A stretch of DNA of 64,000 nt from Chitinophagales bacterium (GCA_015654695.1 JAATGJ010000180.1:24281-88280), one strand, 5' to 3'; shown: positions 10,118 through 18,867, counted from the stretch's first letter. Translations and numbers: made by a program. Notes: a model not told the origin generated them from the letters alone.

Positions 10118-10549
10118 ATGGAAATTTACCAGGTTACAGAGATACCGGCTTTATCAAAAGATCCCACCCTTCACAGTATAGTGAATGATCTGATATATGA
10201 GGCAGCCCCTTTGGCGGTTCACAACCGGAACTACATTGTTAATAATGTGCCTGCCGATCTGATGATGGAAGCCAATGGTACGATCATATCCTCTGTTTTA
10301 AGCAAGCTCTTTCATACCGCCATCCGTCATGCGCAAAACAGCGTTATACTTATTTCTGCGAAGGTGTATGGAATAACGGTCCTTGTGCAGGTCAAAAGCA
10401 AAGGCAATATCAGTCCTTCCTTACCGGAAGATCTCGGTCATGCCTCTTTGAAAGCCCGGAAGACCGGTGGTATTATTGAAATGGTCCTTTGTGAAAATGA
10501 ACAGGCCTGTATAGCGTATTGCTTTCTGAATGTGGCGGGAGCTGCATAA
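10118..10549 (+). CDS. Small degenerate GHKL (histidine-kinase-like ATPase fold) protein
   Basis: This 143-residue cytoplasmic protein has no signal peptide. Its second half follows the GHKL ATPase pattern: a helix (VLSKLFHTAIRHAQ) where kinases have the N-box, alternating strands (SVILISAKVYG, ITVLVQVKSKG), then DLGHASLKARKTGGIIEM, like the G-box and last strands of a sensor kinase. The N-box asparagine and the D-x-G-x-G motif appear replaced (HTA; SKGNI), so ATP binding is doubtful. It lacks HisKA, REC or sensor domains. It sits alone between tig and clpP. Possible roles are a partner-binding or inhibitory remnant of a kinase; the exact function is unknown. Confidence 0.6.
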   Translation: MEIYQVTEIPALSKDPTLHSIVNDLIYEAAPLAVHNRNYIVNNVPADLMMEANGTIISSVLSKLFHTAIRHAQNSVILISAKVYGITVLVQVKSKGNISPSLPEDLGHASLKARKTGGIIEMVLCENEQACIAYCFLNVAGAA

Positions 10550-10682
10550 TCAATTTCTATTTCCCATCTGCTTAATGTCATTTCGTCCTGAAATCATCCC
10601 TTCCTGACACCAATTTTGTGGTTTTGCCATTTGGACGGATATTTGATGAATTGAATTTCATCTAAAGACTAAAAGATCAACT

Positions 10683-11378
10683 ATGAGTTTTAATTCGGAA
10701 TTTGAAAAATACGCTGTGAAGCATCGCGGCCTTTCCAGCAACACACTTCACGGCTATGCCTCGCAAATGGTAACCGGCCTTACCCCCAATATCATTGAAG
10801 AACGACCTATGAATGTAGCGGTGATGGATGTCTATAGCCGGCTGATGATGGACCGTATCATCTTCTTAGGCTATCCCATCAATGATGAAGTAGCCAATAT
10901 CGTAACAGCGCAGTTGCTTTTCCTGGATTCTACCGACAGAACAAGGGATATCAATATGTACATTAACAGTCCGGGGGGCAGTGTTTATTCCGGCCTGGGT
11001 GTATATGATACGATGCAATATGTAACACCAGATGTTGCTACTATATGTATTGGTATGGCCGCTTCTATGGCCTGCGTATTATTGGGAGCAGGCACTAATG
11101 GCAAAAGAGCTGCGTTGAAACATGCCCGCATCATGATGCACCAGCCGAGTGGCGCCATTGGCGGACAGGCCAGTGACATCGAGATCACCGTTAATGAGAT
11201 CAGGAAGCTGAAATCCGAATTATATGAAGTGGTAAATTATCATTCCGGCAAACCGGTGACGCAGATCGAAAAAGATTTTGACCGTGATAAATGGATGACG
11301 GCTGTAGAGGCAAAAGAATACGGACTGGTGGATGAAGTGTTGCTGACGAATCCGAGAAAAGTGAAGAAAGATAGTTAA
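10683..11378 (+). CDS. clpP: ATP-dependent Clp protease proteolytic subunit, paralogue 1
   Basis: This 231-residue serine peptidase of family S14 has the NSPGGSVYSG loop, nucleophile S128 in GMAASM, H153 in MMHQPSG, and the probable catalytic D202 in FDRDKW. The catalytic triad therefore appears complete. ClpP forms a two-ring barrel that degrades substrates unfolded by ClpX. The N-terminus is longer than that of E. coli ClpP, with about 40 residues before the core. A second clpP follows 116 bp downstream and clpX after that, all on the same strand. Confidence 0.93.
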   Translation: MSFNSEFEKYAVKHRGLSSNTLHGYASQMVTGLTPNIIEERPMNVAVMDVYSRLMMDRIIFLGYPINDEVANIVTAQLLFLDSTDRTRDINMYINSPGGSVYSGLGVYDTMQYVTPDVATICIGMAASMACVLLGAGTNGKRAALKHARIMMHQPSGAIGGQASDIEITVNEIRKLKSELYEVVNYHSGKPVTQIEKDFDRDKWMTAVEAKEYGLVDEVLLTNPRKVKKDS

Positions 11379-11494
11379 GAGTTCAAGGAGGAAAGGAGAA
11401 AAAGATTTCTTGCAGGCTGGTGTCGCAATAAAACAAAAGCTAAACTAAGGAACCGAAGTTGGTAACCAAAAACAGAAACGAAAAACGAATCTTT

Positions 11495-12145
11495 ATGAAC
11501 AGAAAGAATTTTTTATACAACGATCCGATAGCTAGCGGATGGAGAGCTGATGACGAAGAGGAAGAAGAAAAAGAAGAGCAGCCTAAATCCGACCTCATGA
11601 TGTTCAGCAAAAAGCTGGAAAAATATTTTTTTGAGACCCGCAGTGTTTATCTCTGGGGAGTAGTGGATGACAAAAGTGCTAAGGATATAGTAAGTAAACT
11701 ATTGTTGCTGGATGCAGACAAGCCCGGAGAAGAGATCAAATTTTATATCAATAGCCCCGGCGGTGTAGTTACCAGCGGCATGGTGATGTATGATACCATG
11801 CAGATGATAAAAAGCCCGGTAAGTACTATTTGCATGGGTCTTGCCGCTTCGATGGGAAGTATCTTATTAAGCGGAGGGAAAAAAGGTAAACGATTCATCT
11901 ATCCAAGCGGCGAAGTGATGATCCATCAACCCTCTTTGGGCGGCTTTATACGCGGCGTGAGTACCGACCTGGAAATACAGGCCAAACAAACCAAACGGGT
12001 AAAAGATCTTGGCGCTAAGATACTGGCTGACAACTGTGGCAAAACGGTAGAACAGATATTAAGAGACTTTGACCGGGACTACTGGATGGATGCCAAAGAA
12101 GCTATTGCTTATGGCATTGTTGACAAGTTGATAGACAAGCTTTAA
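11495..12145 (+). CDS. clpP: ATP-dependent Clp protease proteolytic subunit, paralogue 2
   Basis: This 216-residue protein is a second S14 peptidase with an intact triad: S119 in GLAASM, H144 in MIHQPS, D195 in FDRDYW. I chose the ATG at 11495 because the upstream extension would need a TTG start at 11459 and adds only a basic, non-conserved stretch. Its N-terminus carries a marked acidic run (DDEEEEEKEE, residues 19-28) absent from paralogue 1, which could alter the axial pore or ring pairing. Paired clpP genes are known in several phyla and can form mixed barrels; that is inference here. Confidence 0.9.
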   Translation: MNRKNFLYNDPIASGWRADDEEEEEKEEQPKSDLMMFSKKLEKYFFETRSVYLWGVVDDKSAKDIVSKLLLLDADKPGEEIKFYINSPGGVVTSGMVMYDTMQMIKSPVSTICMGLAASMGSILLSGGKKGKRFIYPSGEVMIHQPSLGGFIRGVSTDLEIQAKQTKRVKDLGAKILADNCGKTVEQILRDFDRDYWMDAKEAIAYGIVDKLIDKL

Positions 12146-12241
12146 TACATTGATTATTAGTTCGTAATACCCGGGCACGTAGTCCTACTATTATAAAATA
12201 ATATATGTCTTAAAAAAGCTGTCCTTGTCAGCGTAGTTTGA

Positions 12242-12249
12242 TACTTTTG
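12242..12249 (+). promoter_or_regulatory. Candidate Bacteroidota -7 box for clpX
   Basis: TACTTTTG matches TAnnTTTG exactly and lies 45 bp upstream of the clpX start. No good -33 TTTG was found at normal spacing, so the call is tentative. Confidence 0.35.
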
Positions 12250-12293
12250 TGGTACGAACTGATTAGTATTCCTTCATTCTCCTTATATAACAT

Positions 12294-13538
12294 ATGGCTA
12301 AAAATCCATTGCATTGTTCTTTTTGTGGCCGTAACCGTGATGAAGTTAAAATTCTCATTGCCGGCCAGGAAGGTCATATCTGCGAAAACTGTGTAGAACA
12401 TGCAAGGGAGATCATTGAGCAGGAACTGATGGTTCGTGACGAAAAGACACCTTCTTCTTTCAAGCTTACGGTAAAGAAACCTGTTGAGATCAAGAAATTT
12501 TTGGATGACTATGTCATCGGGCAGGATGAAGCTAAAAAAGTTTTGGCGGTCGCTGTTTACAATCACTACAAGCGTTTACAACAAAGAAATACTGATACCA
12601 GTACCAATAACGAAGTTGAAATAGAGAAAAGCAATATCGTAATGGTAGGTGAAACCGGTACCGGCAAAACATTACTGGCAAAAAGTATCGCCCGGATGCT
12701 GAATGTTCCTTTTGCCATTGTAGATGCGACAGTATTTACTGAAGCCGGTTATGTAGGTGAAGATGTAGAAAGTATCCTTACCCGTTTGCTGCAGGTGTGT
12801 AATTATGATGTAAATGCTGCTGAACGTGGCATTGTCTATATAGATGAAATAGATAAGATAGCCCGGAAAGGTGATAATCCTTCCATCACCCGTGATGTAA
12901 GCGGTGAAGGCGTGCAGCAGGGTATGTTGAAATTATTAGAAGGTACTGATGTGTTGGTACCACCGCAGGGAGGCCGAAAACATCCCGAACAAAAACTCAT
13001 CAAGATCAACACTCAGAATATTCTTTTCATTTGTGGCGGTGCATTCGATGGCATAGATAAGATCATTGGCCGCCGGGTACACACAAATACAATTGGTTTC
13101 AATGTTGATAAAGAACAGCAGGAAAGTATGAAGAAAAACCTGCTCCGTTATATTACTGCCCAGGACCTTAAATCATTTGGCCTGATCCCTGAATTGCTGG
13201 GACGACTGCCGGTAGTTACGCATCTTGATCCGCTGGACGCCTCCACGCTCCGGCTGATACTAACAGAACCAAAGAATGCTTTGATAAAACAGTACAGGAA
13301 ATTGTTTGAACTCGAAGGCATTCAATTAAGCATTGAAGATGAGGTGCTGGATTTTATGGTAGAAAAAGCAATGGAATATAAATTAGGGGCAAGGGGTCTG
13401 CGTAGTATTTGCGAAGGCATATTGACAGACGCTATGTTTGAAATGCCTTCTTCCAAAGACACACACTTTAACCTGGATATAGATTATGCCAGGAGGAAGT
13501 TTGATAAGAGTAAGCTGAGCTTATTGAAAGTAGCATAG
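12294..13538 (+). CDS. clpX: ATP-dependent Clp protease ATP-binding subunit ClpX
   Basis: This 414-residue AAA+ unfoldase has an N-terminal C4 zinc finger (CSFCGR...CENC, residues 8-33). Walker A GETGTGKT lies at 119-126, the pore-loop segment GYVGEDVES near 152, Walker [10 protein letters not shown] at 181-189, the RKH-type loop GGRKHPEQ, and sensor/arginine-finger region [12 protein letters not shown]. It recognises tagged substrates and threads them into ClpP. The length matches the family. It is the last of the tig-clpP-clpP-clpX group and is followed by a good terminator. It ends in TAG, showing that TAG is a normal stop in this genome. Confidence 0.96.
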   Translation: MAKNPLHCSFCGRNRDEVKILIAGQEGHICENCVEHAREIIEQELMVRDEKTPSSFKLTVKKPVEIKKFLDDYVIGQDEAKKVLAVAVYNHYKRLQQRNTDTSTNNEVEIEKSNIVMVGETGTGKTLLAKSIARMLNVPFAIVDATVFTEAGYVGEDVESILTRLLQVCNYDVNAAERGIVYIDEIDKIARKGDNPSITRDVSGEGVQQGMLKLLEGTDVLVPPQGGRKHPEQKLIKINTQNILFICGGAFDGIDKIIGRRVHTNTIGFNVDKEQQESMKKNLLRYITAQDLKSFGLIPELLGRLPVVTHLDPLDASTLRLILTEPKNALIKQYRKLFELEGIQLSIEDEVLDFMVEKAMEYKLGARGLRSICEGILTDAMFEMPSSKDTHFNLDIDYARRKFDKSKLSLLKVA

Positions 13539-13580
13539 ACCGCATTTCACATTGATGAAATGTTTGCAATGATATTTATT

Positions 13581-13611
13581 GCCGGAAGCATTTTCCGGCA
13601 TTTTTATTTTC
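13581..13611 (+). terminator. Rho-independent terminator of clpX
   Basis: A perfect 7-bp stem GCCGGAA/TTCCGGC with a 5-nt loop at 13581-13599 is followed by atttttatttt. It lies 43 bp after the clpX stop. Confidence 0.85.
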
Positions 13612-13644
13612 CTACCTTCAAACTACAAATCATAAACTTTTTAT

Positions 13645-13788
13645 ATGCAGGAATTAATAGAAAAACTAAAAGCCGAGGCCGGCGTAACAGACGAGCAGGC
13701 TAAAAAAGCTATTGAAACTATTAAAAATTATGTGGTCGAAAAATTTCCTATGCTGGAAGGAGCAGTAGGTAATCTATTTGGCAGTTAG
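13645..13788 (+). CDS. Small helical protein, 47 residues, unknown function
   Basis: ATG at 13645 to TAG at 13786-13788. The predicted product is short, charged and helical (starting MQELIEKLKAEAGVTDEQ, ending EGAVGNLFGS). The pattern resembles the small helical DUF2780/DUF2267-like proteins, where a T-D-E-Q-A-x-K-A helix precedes an amphipathic repeat, but the match is only by eye. It follows the clpX terminator and so is probably expressed separately. A convergent 41-residue lipoprotein gene follows 6 bp later. Confidence 0.55.
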   Translation: MQELIEKLKAEAGVTDEQAKKAIETIKNYVVEKFPMLEGAVGNLFGS

Positions 13789-13794
13789 CAGGTA

Positions 13795-13920
13795 TTAGCG
13801 GATCTGCTTGCACTTCTTCCCCCTGGGATTATTGGCTGCTTCAAAAGGAGTAATGGCCCTGCTGCAGGAATCCAGTATAATTAAGATAATCAGCGCCCAG
13901 ATAAGGTTTCTTGTTTTCAT
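13795..13920 (-). CDS. Very small lipoprotein-like peptide (41 residues)
   Basis: ATG at 13920 to TAA at 13795-13797. The product starts MKTRNLIWALIILIILDSC, a hydrophobic signal followed by a cysteine in lipobox position, then SRAITPFEAANNPRGKKC and a basic end. Tiny lipoproteins with the ITPFEAAN...GKKC pattern recur in Bacteroidota to my knowledge; their function is unknown. It converges on the 47-residue gene. The second cysteine near the C-terminus is a point of interest. Confidence 0.6.
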   Translation of the reverse strand: MKTRNLIWALIILIILDSCSRAITPFEAANNPRGKKCKQIR

Positions 13921-14006
13921 TTGTTGGTTGGATTGTTCAGCGAATATAGATGGTTATCAATGAAAACAAGAAGATAAACCCCGCCTGAAATAACCGGAAA
14001 TCAAAA

Positions 14007-14040
14007 GGTAAATTCACATAGTAACCATGTAAAATTTACC
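14007..14040. terminator. Hairpin at the downstream end of the PUL (minus-strand terminator, possibly bidirectional)
   Basis: GGTAAATT (14007-14014) pairs with AATTTACC (14033-14040), with a further ACAT/ATGT pairing inside. On the minus strand the hairpin is followed by ttttgattt, and on the plus strand by ttttt. It lies 66 bp after the end of the GH5 gene, the last gene of the PUL. Confidence 0.6.
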
Positions 14041-14105
14041 TTTTTGACGAATATTATTTGCACTATTCACCTGCAAGGTTTCAATTGCCGGGAAGAGGAT
14101 GCTTT

Positions 14106-15068
14106 TTATTCATTTGCATTGTACTTTCTCAGGTATTCTCTTGTTTTTATTCCCGATTCTTTCAGATCGCTCTCTTTCCAGTTACCACCTGATGCAGCCG
14201 ATTTTTTCAATACGGAGCAGCTCTCATCTTTATCTGAAACCGACCAGGTGATCCAGCTTAATCCCCTTGCTTCCATCCAGTCAATCCATTTTTGCCATTC
14301 TTCATAATTAAGCGGCCCGTCGCCGGAAGCTTCCATACCCGCAGATTCAGAAATGAATATGGCCAAGCCTTTTTGTATAGCTTCGTCCGTTCTGTCGCGA
14401 AGCCATTGCTTATGTGTAGCTGCATAAAAATGTACAGTGTACATAAGGTTAGCATATCCTTTTACCGGATCAGCCGCAGGTAATTGAATATCCTGGTCCC
14501 ATCTCGGGCTGCCTACTAAAATGATATTATCAGGATCAATCGCCCTGATCGTTTTTATCACTTCTTCTGAATAAGCTTTTACTTCCGGCCATGTTTCATA
14601 ATCAGGTTCATTGAATACCTCATAGATCACATTGGGATACTTTCCGTATAGCGCCGCCATCTCCGAAAAAAAAGCTTTTGATTCCTTTAGATGAATATTG
14701 TGATCATGCCAGTCAATGATAACATAAATACCTTCTTTGATAGCTGCATCAACAACTGCTTTTATTTTAGCCGCAGAACTTACCGGATTTTTTAAATACC
14801 CGCTATCGTTGAGTTCTATTCCCAATGCCGCTCTCACTACCGTGCATTTCCAGTCATCTTTTAACCATTTTACTGCGCCGGCATTATACATTCTCGGCCA
14901 GAGATTATGCCAGCCAAAACTCATTCCTCTTAACAGTACTGGTTTGCCATCCCTGCCCACCAGTTTCGTTCCTTCTACTTTCAGAGCTCCATGTTTGTTC
15001 ACTGGTTGTGTATTGGCAGCAATACAGGTAAACACCAATAATGATCCAATGATGATTTTTAACTTCAT
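14106..15068 (-). CDS. Secreted glycoside hydrolase family 5 (endo-beta-1,4-glucanase/mannanase type)
   Basis: This 320-residue protein has a signal peptide (about residues 1-20) and a single GH5 TIM barrel. WHDHN lies at 120-124. The acid/base E154 lies in VFNEPD, the HFYAATH strand at about 213-219, and the probable nucleophile E241 in IFISESAG. The order is that of GH5 cellulases near subfamily 2, which cleave beta-1,4-linked glucan or glucomannan backbones. It is the last gene of the PUL, 7 bp after a GH26 mannanase gene, so glucomannan is the likely target. The glycosidase type is secure; the precise substrate is inferred. Confidence 0.88.
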   Translation of the reverse strand: MKLKIIIGSLLVFTCIAANTQPVNKHGALKVEGTKLVGRDGKPVLLRGMSFGWHNLWPRMYNAGAVKWLKDDWKCTVVRAALGIELNDSGYLKNPVSSAAKIKAVVDAAIKEGIYVIIDWHDHNIHLKESKAFFSEMAALYGKYPNVIYEVFNEPDYETWPEVKAYSEEVIKTIRAIDPDNIILVGSPRWDQDIQLPAADPVKGYANLMYTVHFYAATHKQWLRDRTDEAIQKGLAIFISESAGMEASGDGPLNYEEWQKWIDWMEARGLSWITWSVSDKDESCSVLKKSAASGGNWKESDLKESGIKTREYLRKYNANE

Positions 15069-15075
15069 GATGAAT

Positions 15076-16212
15076 TTATCTTTTAAGCTTATATATATCT
15101 TTCAGATCTTTTTCAAATAATGTATAAGGATCATTATAGAATTTTATAAAATCCGCTTCACTCACTTGCCCGGGAAAAGGGGCATAATAATGTGTCGGGC
15201 TTCTTGCATCATTGCGCCACACCAATACATAACACAATTGCATACTGTCTGACCGGAGGGCTTTCAGCAATGTTTCTGTCCACCATGTTGTATTGGGTAT
15301 TGATTCCAAACCTGTTTCAGTAAAAGCCGCCAGTTTACCTGCTTTCTTTGCATAATCAGAAACGATCTTTAATTTTTTTATGCCTGCCCCCAGGTTATAC
15401 TTTCCATCGCGGCCAAAATCCCCATAGTTATCCATACCCACCATATCTACCCATTCGTCACCGGGATAGCGTTCTAAAAACGCCGCTTCCGTATTAAATC
15501 TATTATCCGGAGAAAATGCATAGATGAAATTATGAACACCCAAACTATCCCTCAGGAAAGAAACGGTAAACCGCCAGAGCGATTTAAATTCATCCACCGT
15601 ACAATGCGCCCTTCCCCACCAAAACCAGTCGCCATCAAACTCATGATAAGGACGGAATATCACCGGAACCAATTTGCCATCATTCCCTTTTATTGAGTTT
15701 GCCAGGTCAGCAACTGTGCGAAGGATCGTTTTGTATTTTTCATGATGCGAGCCACCCGGAATAATATATTTCACAGCAGCCGAAGCAGTAGAATCATTCC
15801 AATAAAAATTGGTTTTAGAAACGGGATTATTAAAATGCCAGGCTATTGTGGTCACGCCTCCCCTGTTATACGTTTCAGCAATGTTCTTCCTTAATGCACC
15901 CTTTTCTTTTTCTATCATAGAATCCGGTATTCCTGACAGACCACTGAAGTCAACACCAATCACAGCGGGATGCGAGCCTGTTACCGATTTTACATCGCTT
16001 CTGTCCGGGTCGCCATACCATCCATGGCCATATTGAGTAGCGTGCTGGTGACCGAAGAGTATCTGCTTTCCTGATAGTTTACCCAGGTTATAATATAAAG
16101 CCTTCGTCTCGTTAGTAGCATTGGCGTCAATGATCGTATTCTTTCCTTTTTGAGAAAAAGATAGCATTGAAAATAATGTCAGCGATACAAGGACCGATAA
16201 ATACTTTTTCAT
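15076..16212 (-). CDS. Secreted GH26 endo-beta-1,4-mannanase (first copy)
   Basis: This 378-residue protein has a signal peptide (1-20, LSFSQ). It carries the GH26 hallmarks FGHQHATQYG (about 53-62), acid/base E191 in FRPYHEFDGDWFWWG, and nucleophile E299 in AFTETG. GH26 enzymes cut beta-1,4-mannan internally or release mannobiose. A second GH26 lies at 32898-34061 in the same locus. They share the catalytic motifs but differ elsewhere, so they are likely specialised (surface against periplasmic, or different product sizes). No lipobox cysteine is visible, so periplasmic location is the simplest guess. Confidence 0.93.
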   Translation of the reverse strand: MKKYLSVLVSLTLFSMLSFSQKGKNTIIDANATNETKALYYNLGKLSGKQILFGHQHATQYGHGWYGDPDRSDVKSVTGSHPAVIGVDFSGLSGIPDSMIEKEKGALRKNIAETYNRGGVTTIAWHFNNPVSKTNFYWNDSTASAAVKYIIPGGSHHEKYKTILRTVADLANSIKGNDGKLVPVIFRPYHEFDGDWFWWGRAHCTVDEFKSLWRFTVSFLRDSLGVHNFIYAFSPDNRFNTEAAFLERYPGDEWVDMVGMDNYGDFGRDGKYNLGAGIKKLKIVSDYAKKAGKLAAFTETGLESIPNTTWWTETLLKALRSDSMQLCYVLVWRNDARSPTHYYAPFPGQVSEADFIKFYNDPYTLFEKDLKDIYKLKR

Positions 16213-16221
16213 TTCAGCAAA

Positions 16222-17094
16222 TCATTTGTTTAAATATCCATTATCCGATAACCAGTCAGCCATCCGTTGCGGCCATGTATTAATTGATTTTAGTGCTGAC
16301 CGCTTACCCATATTAAATGCATGTTTTCCCTGTGCATACAGGTGTACTTCTGTTTTCACATTCGCTTTTCTGTATAGCTGCAGCAATTTTACAACCGGCT
16401 CCGAACAACATTCATCATCATTAGCAGCTACCATAAATAATGGCGGAGCATCTGGCCCGATTGTTTCAGGAACTGCCAAAGGACCCGGGTAAACTAATAA
16501 GAGAAAGCCGGGCTTTGATTGCTGTTTATCAATGCTGTCAGTTTTTAGCTGCTTTTCATCGGATGAATTAAACGCAACCCAGCCTGCCAGTTCACCACCA
16601 GCAGAAAAGCCCATTAAACCAATACGATTGGTATCTAAACTCCATGCAGCAGCCTGTTGCCTTACTATACGCATAGCCCGGCGGCCATCCTGTAATGCAT
16701 GCTCTGGTTTGTATGGCGAATTTTCTTCCCTGAACAACCTGTATTTTAAAACAAAAGCTGTTACGCCAATACTATTAAAATATTCCGCTGCATCCTGCCC
16801 TTCAGCAGTAATTACCAGTTGATTGTGCCCACCACCGGGGCAAATAATTACCGCTGAACCATTAACCTTTTCTCTTGGAGGCAGATAAACTGTCAACGAG
16901 GGATTATGAATATTTTTTACCCACCAATCCTTCGCCTGCTCCGGTTCATTCTTCCGGTTTTCAAACCCGGGTGCGCCGCCAGCCCATAAATAAATCACCT
17001 GTTTTTTATCGTCCTGTTGTGACGGCACAGACTGGGCTGATAAAAAACAGGGCAATAACAGCGTTATAAAAATGAAATGATCTATTTTTTTCAT
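16222..17094 (-). CDS. Secreted alpha/beta-hydrolase, carbohydrate (acetyl) esterase type
   Basis: This 290-residue protein has a signal peptide (FLSAQ). The fold is of the BD-FAE/acetylxylan-esterase-like group: an oxyanion segment IICPGGGHNQL, nucleophile serine in GFSAGGELAG, an acid region VAANDDECC, and a histidine in GKHAFNMG near the C-terminus. The start motif IYLWAGGAPGFENRK is typical of PUL-associated esterases. In a mannan locus it probably removes O-acetyl groups from acetylated mannan so that GH26/GH5 can act. Placed directly upstream of GH26 (9-bp gap) in the same operon. Confidence 0.85.
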   Translation of the reverse strand: MKKIDHFIFITLLLPCFLSAQSVPSQQDDKKQVIYLWAGGAPGFENRKNEPEQAKDWWVKNIHNPSLTVYLPPREKVNGSAVIICPGGGHNQLVITAEGQDAAEYFNSIGVTAFVLKYRLFREENSPYKPEHALQDGRRAMRIVRQQAAAWSLDTNRIGLMGFSAGGELAGWVAFNSSDEKQLKTDSIDKQQSKPGFLLLVYPGPLAVPETIGPDAPPLFMVAANDDECCSEPVVKLLQLYRKANVKTEVHLYAQGKHAFNMGKRSALKSINTWPQRMADWLSDNGYLNK

Positions 17095-17118
17095 GCGGGG
17101 TATGCTATAATGATTATT

Positions 17119-17226
17119 TTATAACTTCCTGGTAATAGCTGACCAGCCACCATCACTCTGTATAGTAACCGTCAATTTATCTTTAGCAGAGATATTCCTT
17201 ACTATCAACAATAAACTCTTCTTCAT
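17119..17226 (-). pseudogene. Possible remnant of a glycosidase C-terminal domain (35 codons)
   Basis: An isolated open frame encodes a peptide ending ISAKDKLTVTIQSDGGWSAI + TRKL. That resembles the last beta-sandwich strand of several glycoside hydrolases, where a GGW(x)A motif ends the protein. The frame upstream of its ATG (17226) is closed by stops, so no complete gene is present. It lies in the 184-bp gap between the beta-propeller gene and the esterase. Either a decayed gene end or a coincidental short ORF. Confidence 0.35.
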
Positions 17227-17278
17227 TACTTTTATTTACATTCATTAGATATCAAAAACATCCTCTTACCCTTTAGCT

Positions 17279-18808
17279 TTACTTAAAAGAACCGCTATTA
17301 CTTACAAATGCAATGTGTTTACTATCCGGGCTCCAGGATGGCGTATTGATAGTACCCTGCCCGCCATATAAATAAGCTATTACTTTTGGAGCGCCACCAC
17401 CCGCAGGCATTAAACGCAGCATGACCCGTTTATAAAAAGGATGATCACCAGGGGCGACAGTCGGCTGAAAAGAAAGTATTACCATCCATTTGCCATCCGG
17501 TGAAATATGCGGAAACCAGTTATTGTTTTCATCAAAAGTAATTTGCTCCTGCCCGCTGCCATCAGGTTTCATTCGCCAGATCTGCATCGTACCACTTTGC
17601 GTAGCATTGTAATAAATATATTTCCCATCAGGGGAATACTCAGGCCCGTCTGCCAACCCGCTTTTATTAAAAGTTAATTGGACTTCAGGTCCGCCATTGA
17701 TCGCTTTTTTATAAATATTATAGGCAGGACTATTACTTACCCGCTGTGCCGTATATACCACTTCTTTTCCGTTAGGGCTCCAGCCGTGTAAATAAGATGG
17801 TGTACTGTCCGTAATGATTTTAGGTTCACCACCAGTAATGGGTAAATAATAAACAGTAGAACCACCGCCAGCCATACCATCACGATGACTGCTGATGGCC
17901 AGCATTTTTCCATCAAAAGAAATAACATGGTCATTATTGTTTCTTTTGGCATTGCCTGTATTCAATAGTTCAGGTGTACCGCCTTCCACCGGGATGGTAT
18001 AAATAGAACCACCCTGGTTGAATAATAATTTTTTCCCATCGGTCGTCCAGTTGGGGGCTTCAAACCTGCCTGAGTCCTGGTAAATTATTTTCCGGTTGCC
18101 ATCAAACACATTCATGATCTCCATACGGCTTGATAAAATACCATCCCGGTATCCATTATAGGTGTCCGGTACCGTTTTCTCTATTCTTACATTCCATGCC
18201 ATGCCTTCTTCCTGCACATCAGCATTATGACTGCAAACGAATAATCCTGCTAACGCCTGATCGGGCATATCAATCATATCTGTTCTCCCTATTTCCTGCA
18301 AGGGTTCGCCGGGATTGGCGATTCGCATAATGAATGTTTTGCCATTGCGTTCCAGTTGTATGATCTGTGCATTCTTTTTTATTGCAAATATTTCGTCCTG
18401 CGGGTCACGCATATAGGCGCCACGCAACCTTCTCCATTGAAGAACGGTTAATCCATCGCCATGCAGTACTGCGCTCATGTGCGCAGCATCATCCTGTTCA
18501 GATGCCCGGATCATCCAGCCAATTTTGCGATGAGGGTCTTTGCCCTCACCCAGCAGTTTTACATTAGCCGTTACAATAAAATCACCCTTGACTTTGCTGT
18601 AAGCATAATGAAATTCGTCACGGTTGAACCAGATATTATATCCACCTCCTTTAATAGTATAAGCCTGCATGTCTTTATCATACGATACTGCGCCTTTGAC
18701 TTTGGGGTTACCAATGTCTGCATGGTTTTGAAAAATACCGGCATCGTTTGATTGTGCCATAGATAAAAAAGAGGTGAATAATAAAAGTATAAGCAATTGA
18801 TACTTCAT
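17279..18808 (-). CDS. Secreted lectin-like/TolB-type beta-propeller fusion protein
   Basis: This 509-residue protein has a signal peptide (FLSMAQ). Residues about 25-215 form a jelly-roll of the concanavalin-like/DUF1349 type (GGGYNIWFNRDEFHYAYSKV, KIGWMIRASEQDDAAHMSAV). Residues about 230-505 are PD40/WD40-like TolB propeller repeats (APNWTTDGKKLLF, GWSPNGKEVVYTA, EYSPDGKYIYYNA, HISPDGKWMVILSF, SWSPDSKHIAFVS). These fusions are common in Bacteroidota carbohydrate loci but have no firmly assigned reaction. A sugar-binding or lactonase-like periplasmic role is possible. It lies between the GMC oxidoreductase and esterase genes. Confidence 0.75.
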   Translation of the reverse strand: MKYQLLILLLFTSFLSMAQSNDAGIFQNHADIGNPKVKGAVSYDKDMQAYTIKGGGYNIWFNRDEFHYAYSKVKGDFIVTANVKLLGEGKDPHRKIGWMIRASEQDDAAHMSAVLHGDGLTVLQWRRLRGAYMRDPQDEIFAIKKNAQIIQLERNGKTFIMRIANPGEPLQEIGRTDMIDMPDQALAGLFVCSHNADVQEEGMAWNVRIEKTVPDTYNGYRDGILSSRMEIMNVFDGNRKIIYQDSGRFEAPNWTTDGKKLLFNQGGSIYTIPVEGGTPELLNTGNAKRNNNDHVISFDGKMLAISSHRDGMAGGGSTVYYLPITGGEPKIITDSTPSYLHGWSPNGKEVVYTAQRVSNSPAYNIYKKAINGGPEVQLTFNKSGLADGPEYSPDGKYIYYNATQSGTMQIWRMKPDGSGQEQITFDENNNWFPHISPDGKWMVILSFQPTVAPGDHPFYKRVMLRLMPAGGGAPKVIAYLYGGQGTINTPSWSPDSKHIAFVSNSGSFK

Positions 18809-18845
18809 AGCAAGCTATTTTGATGATGAATATTTTTGCGCTAAG

Positions 18846-18867
18846 ACACAAAGAATACACAAAGAAT
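18846..18867. repeat. Two perfect tandem 11-bp units (acacaaagaat)
   Basis: The 11-mer acacaaagaat occurs twice back to back in the 95-bp gap between the GMC oxidoreductase and beta-propeller genes. It resembles the short 'acacaaagaa' words often dispersed in Bacteroidota intergenic DNA. Confidence 0.6.

Noticed and set aside
11459..11494. Upstream TTG start for the second ClpP
   Set aside because: It adds a non-conserved basic stretch. The ATG at 11495 gives a normal ClpP N-terminus.
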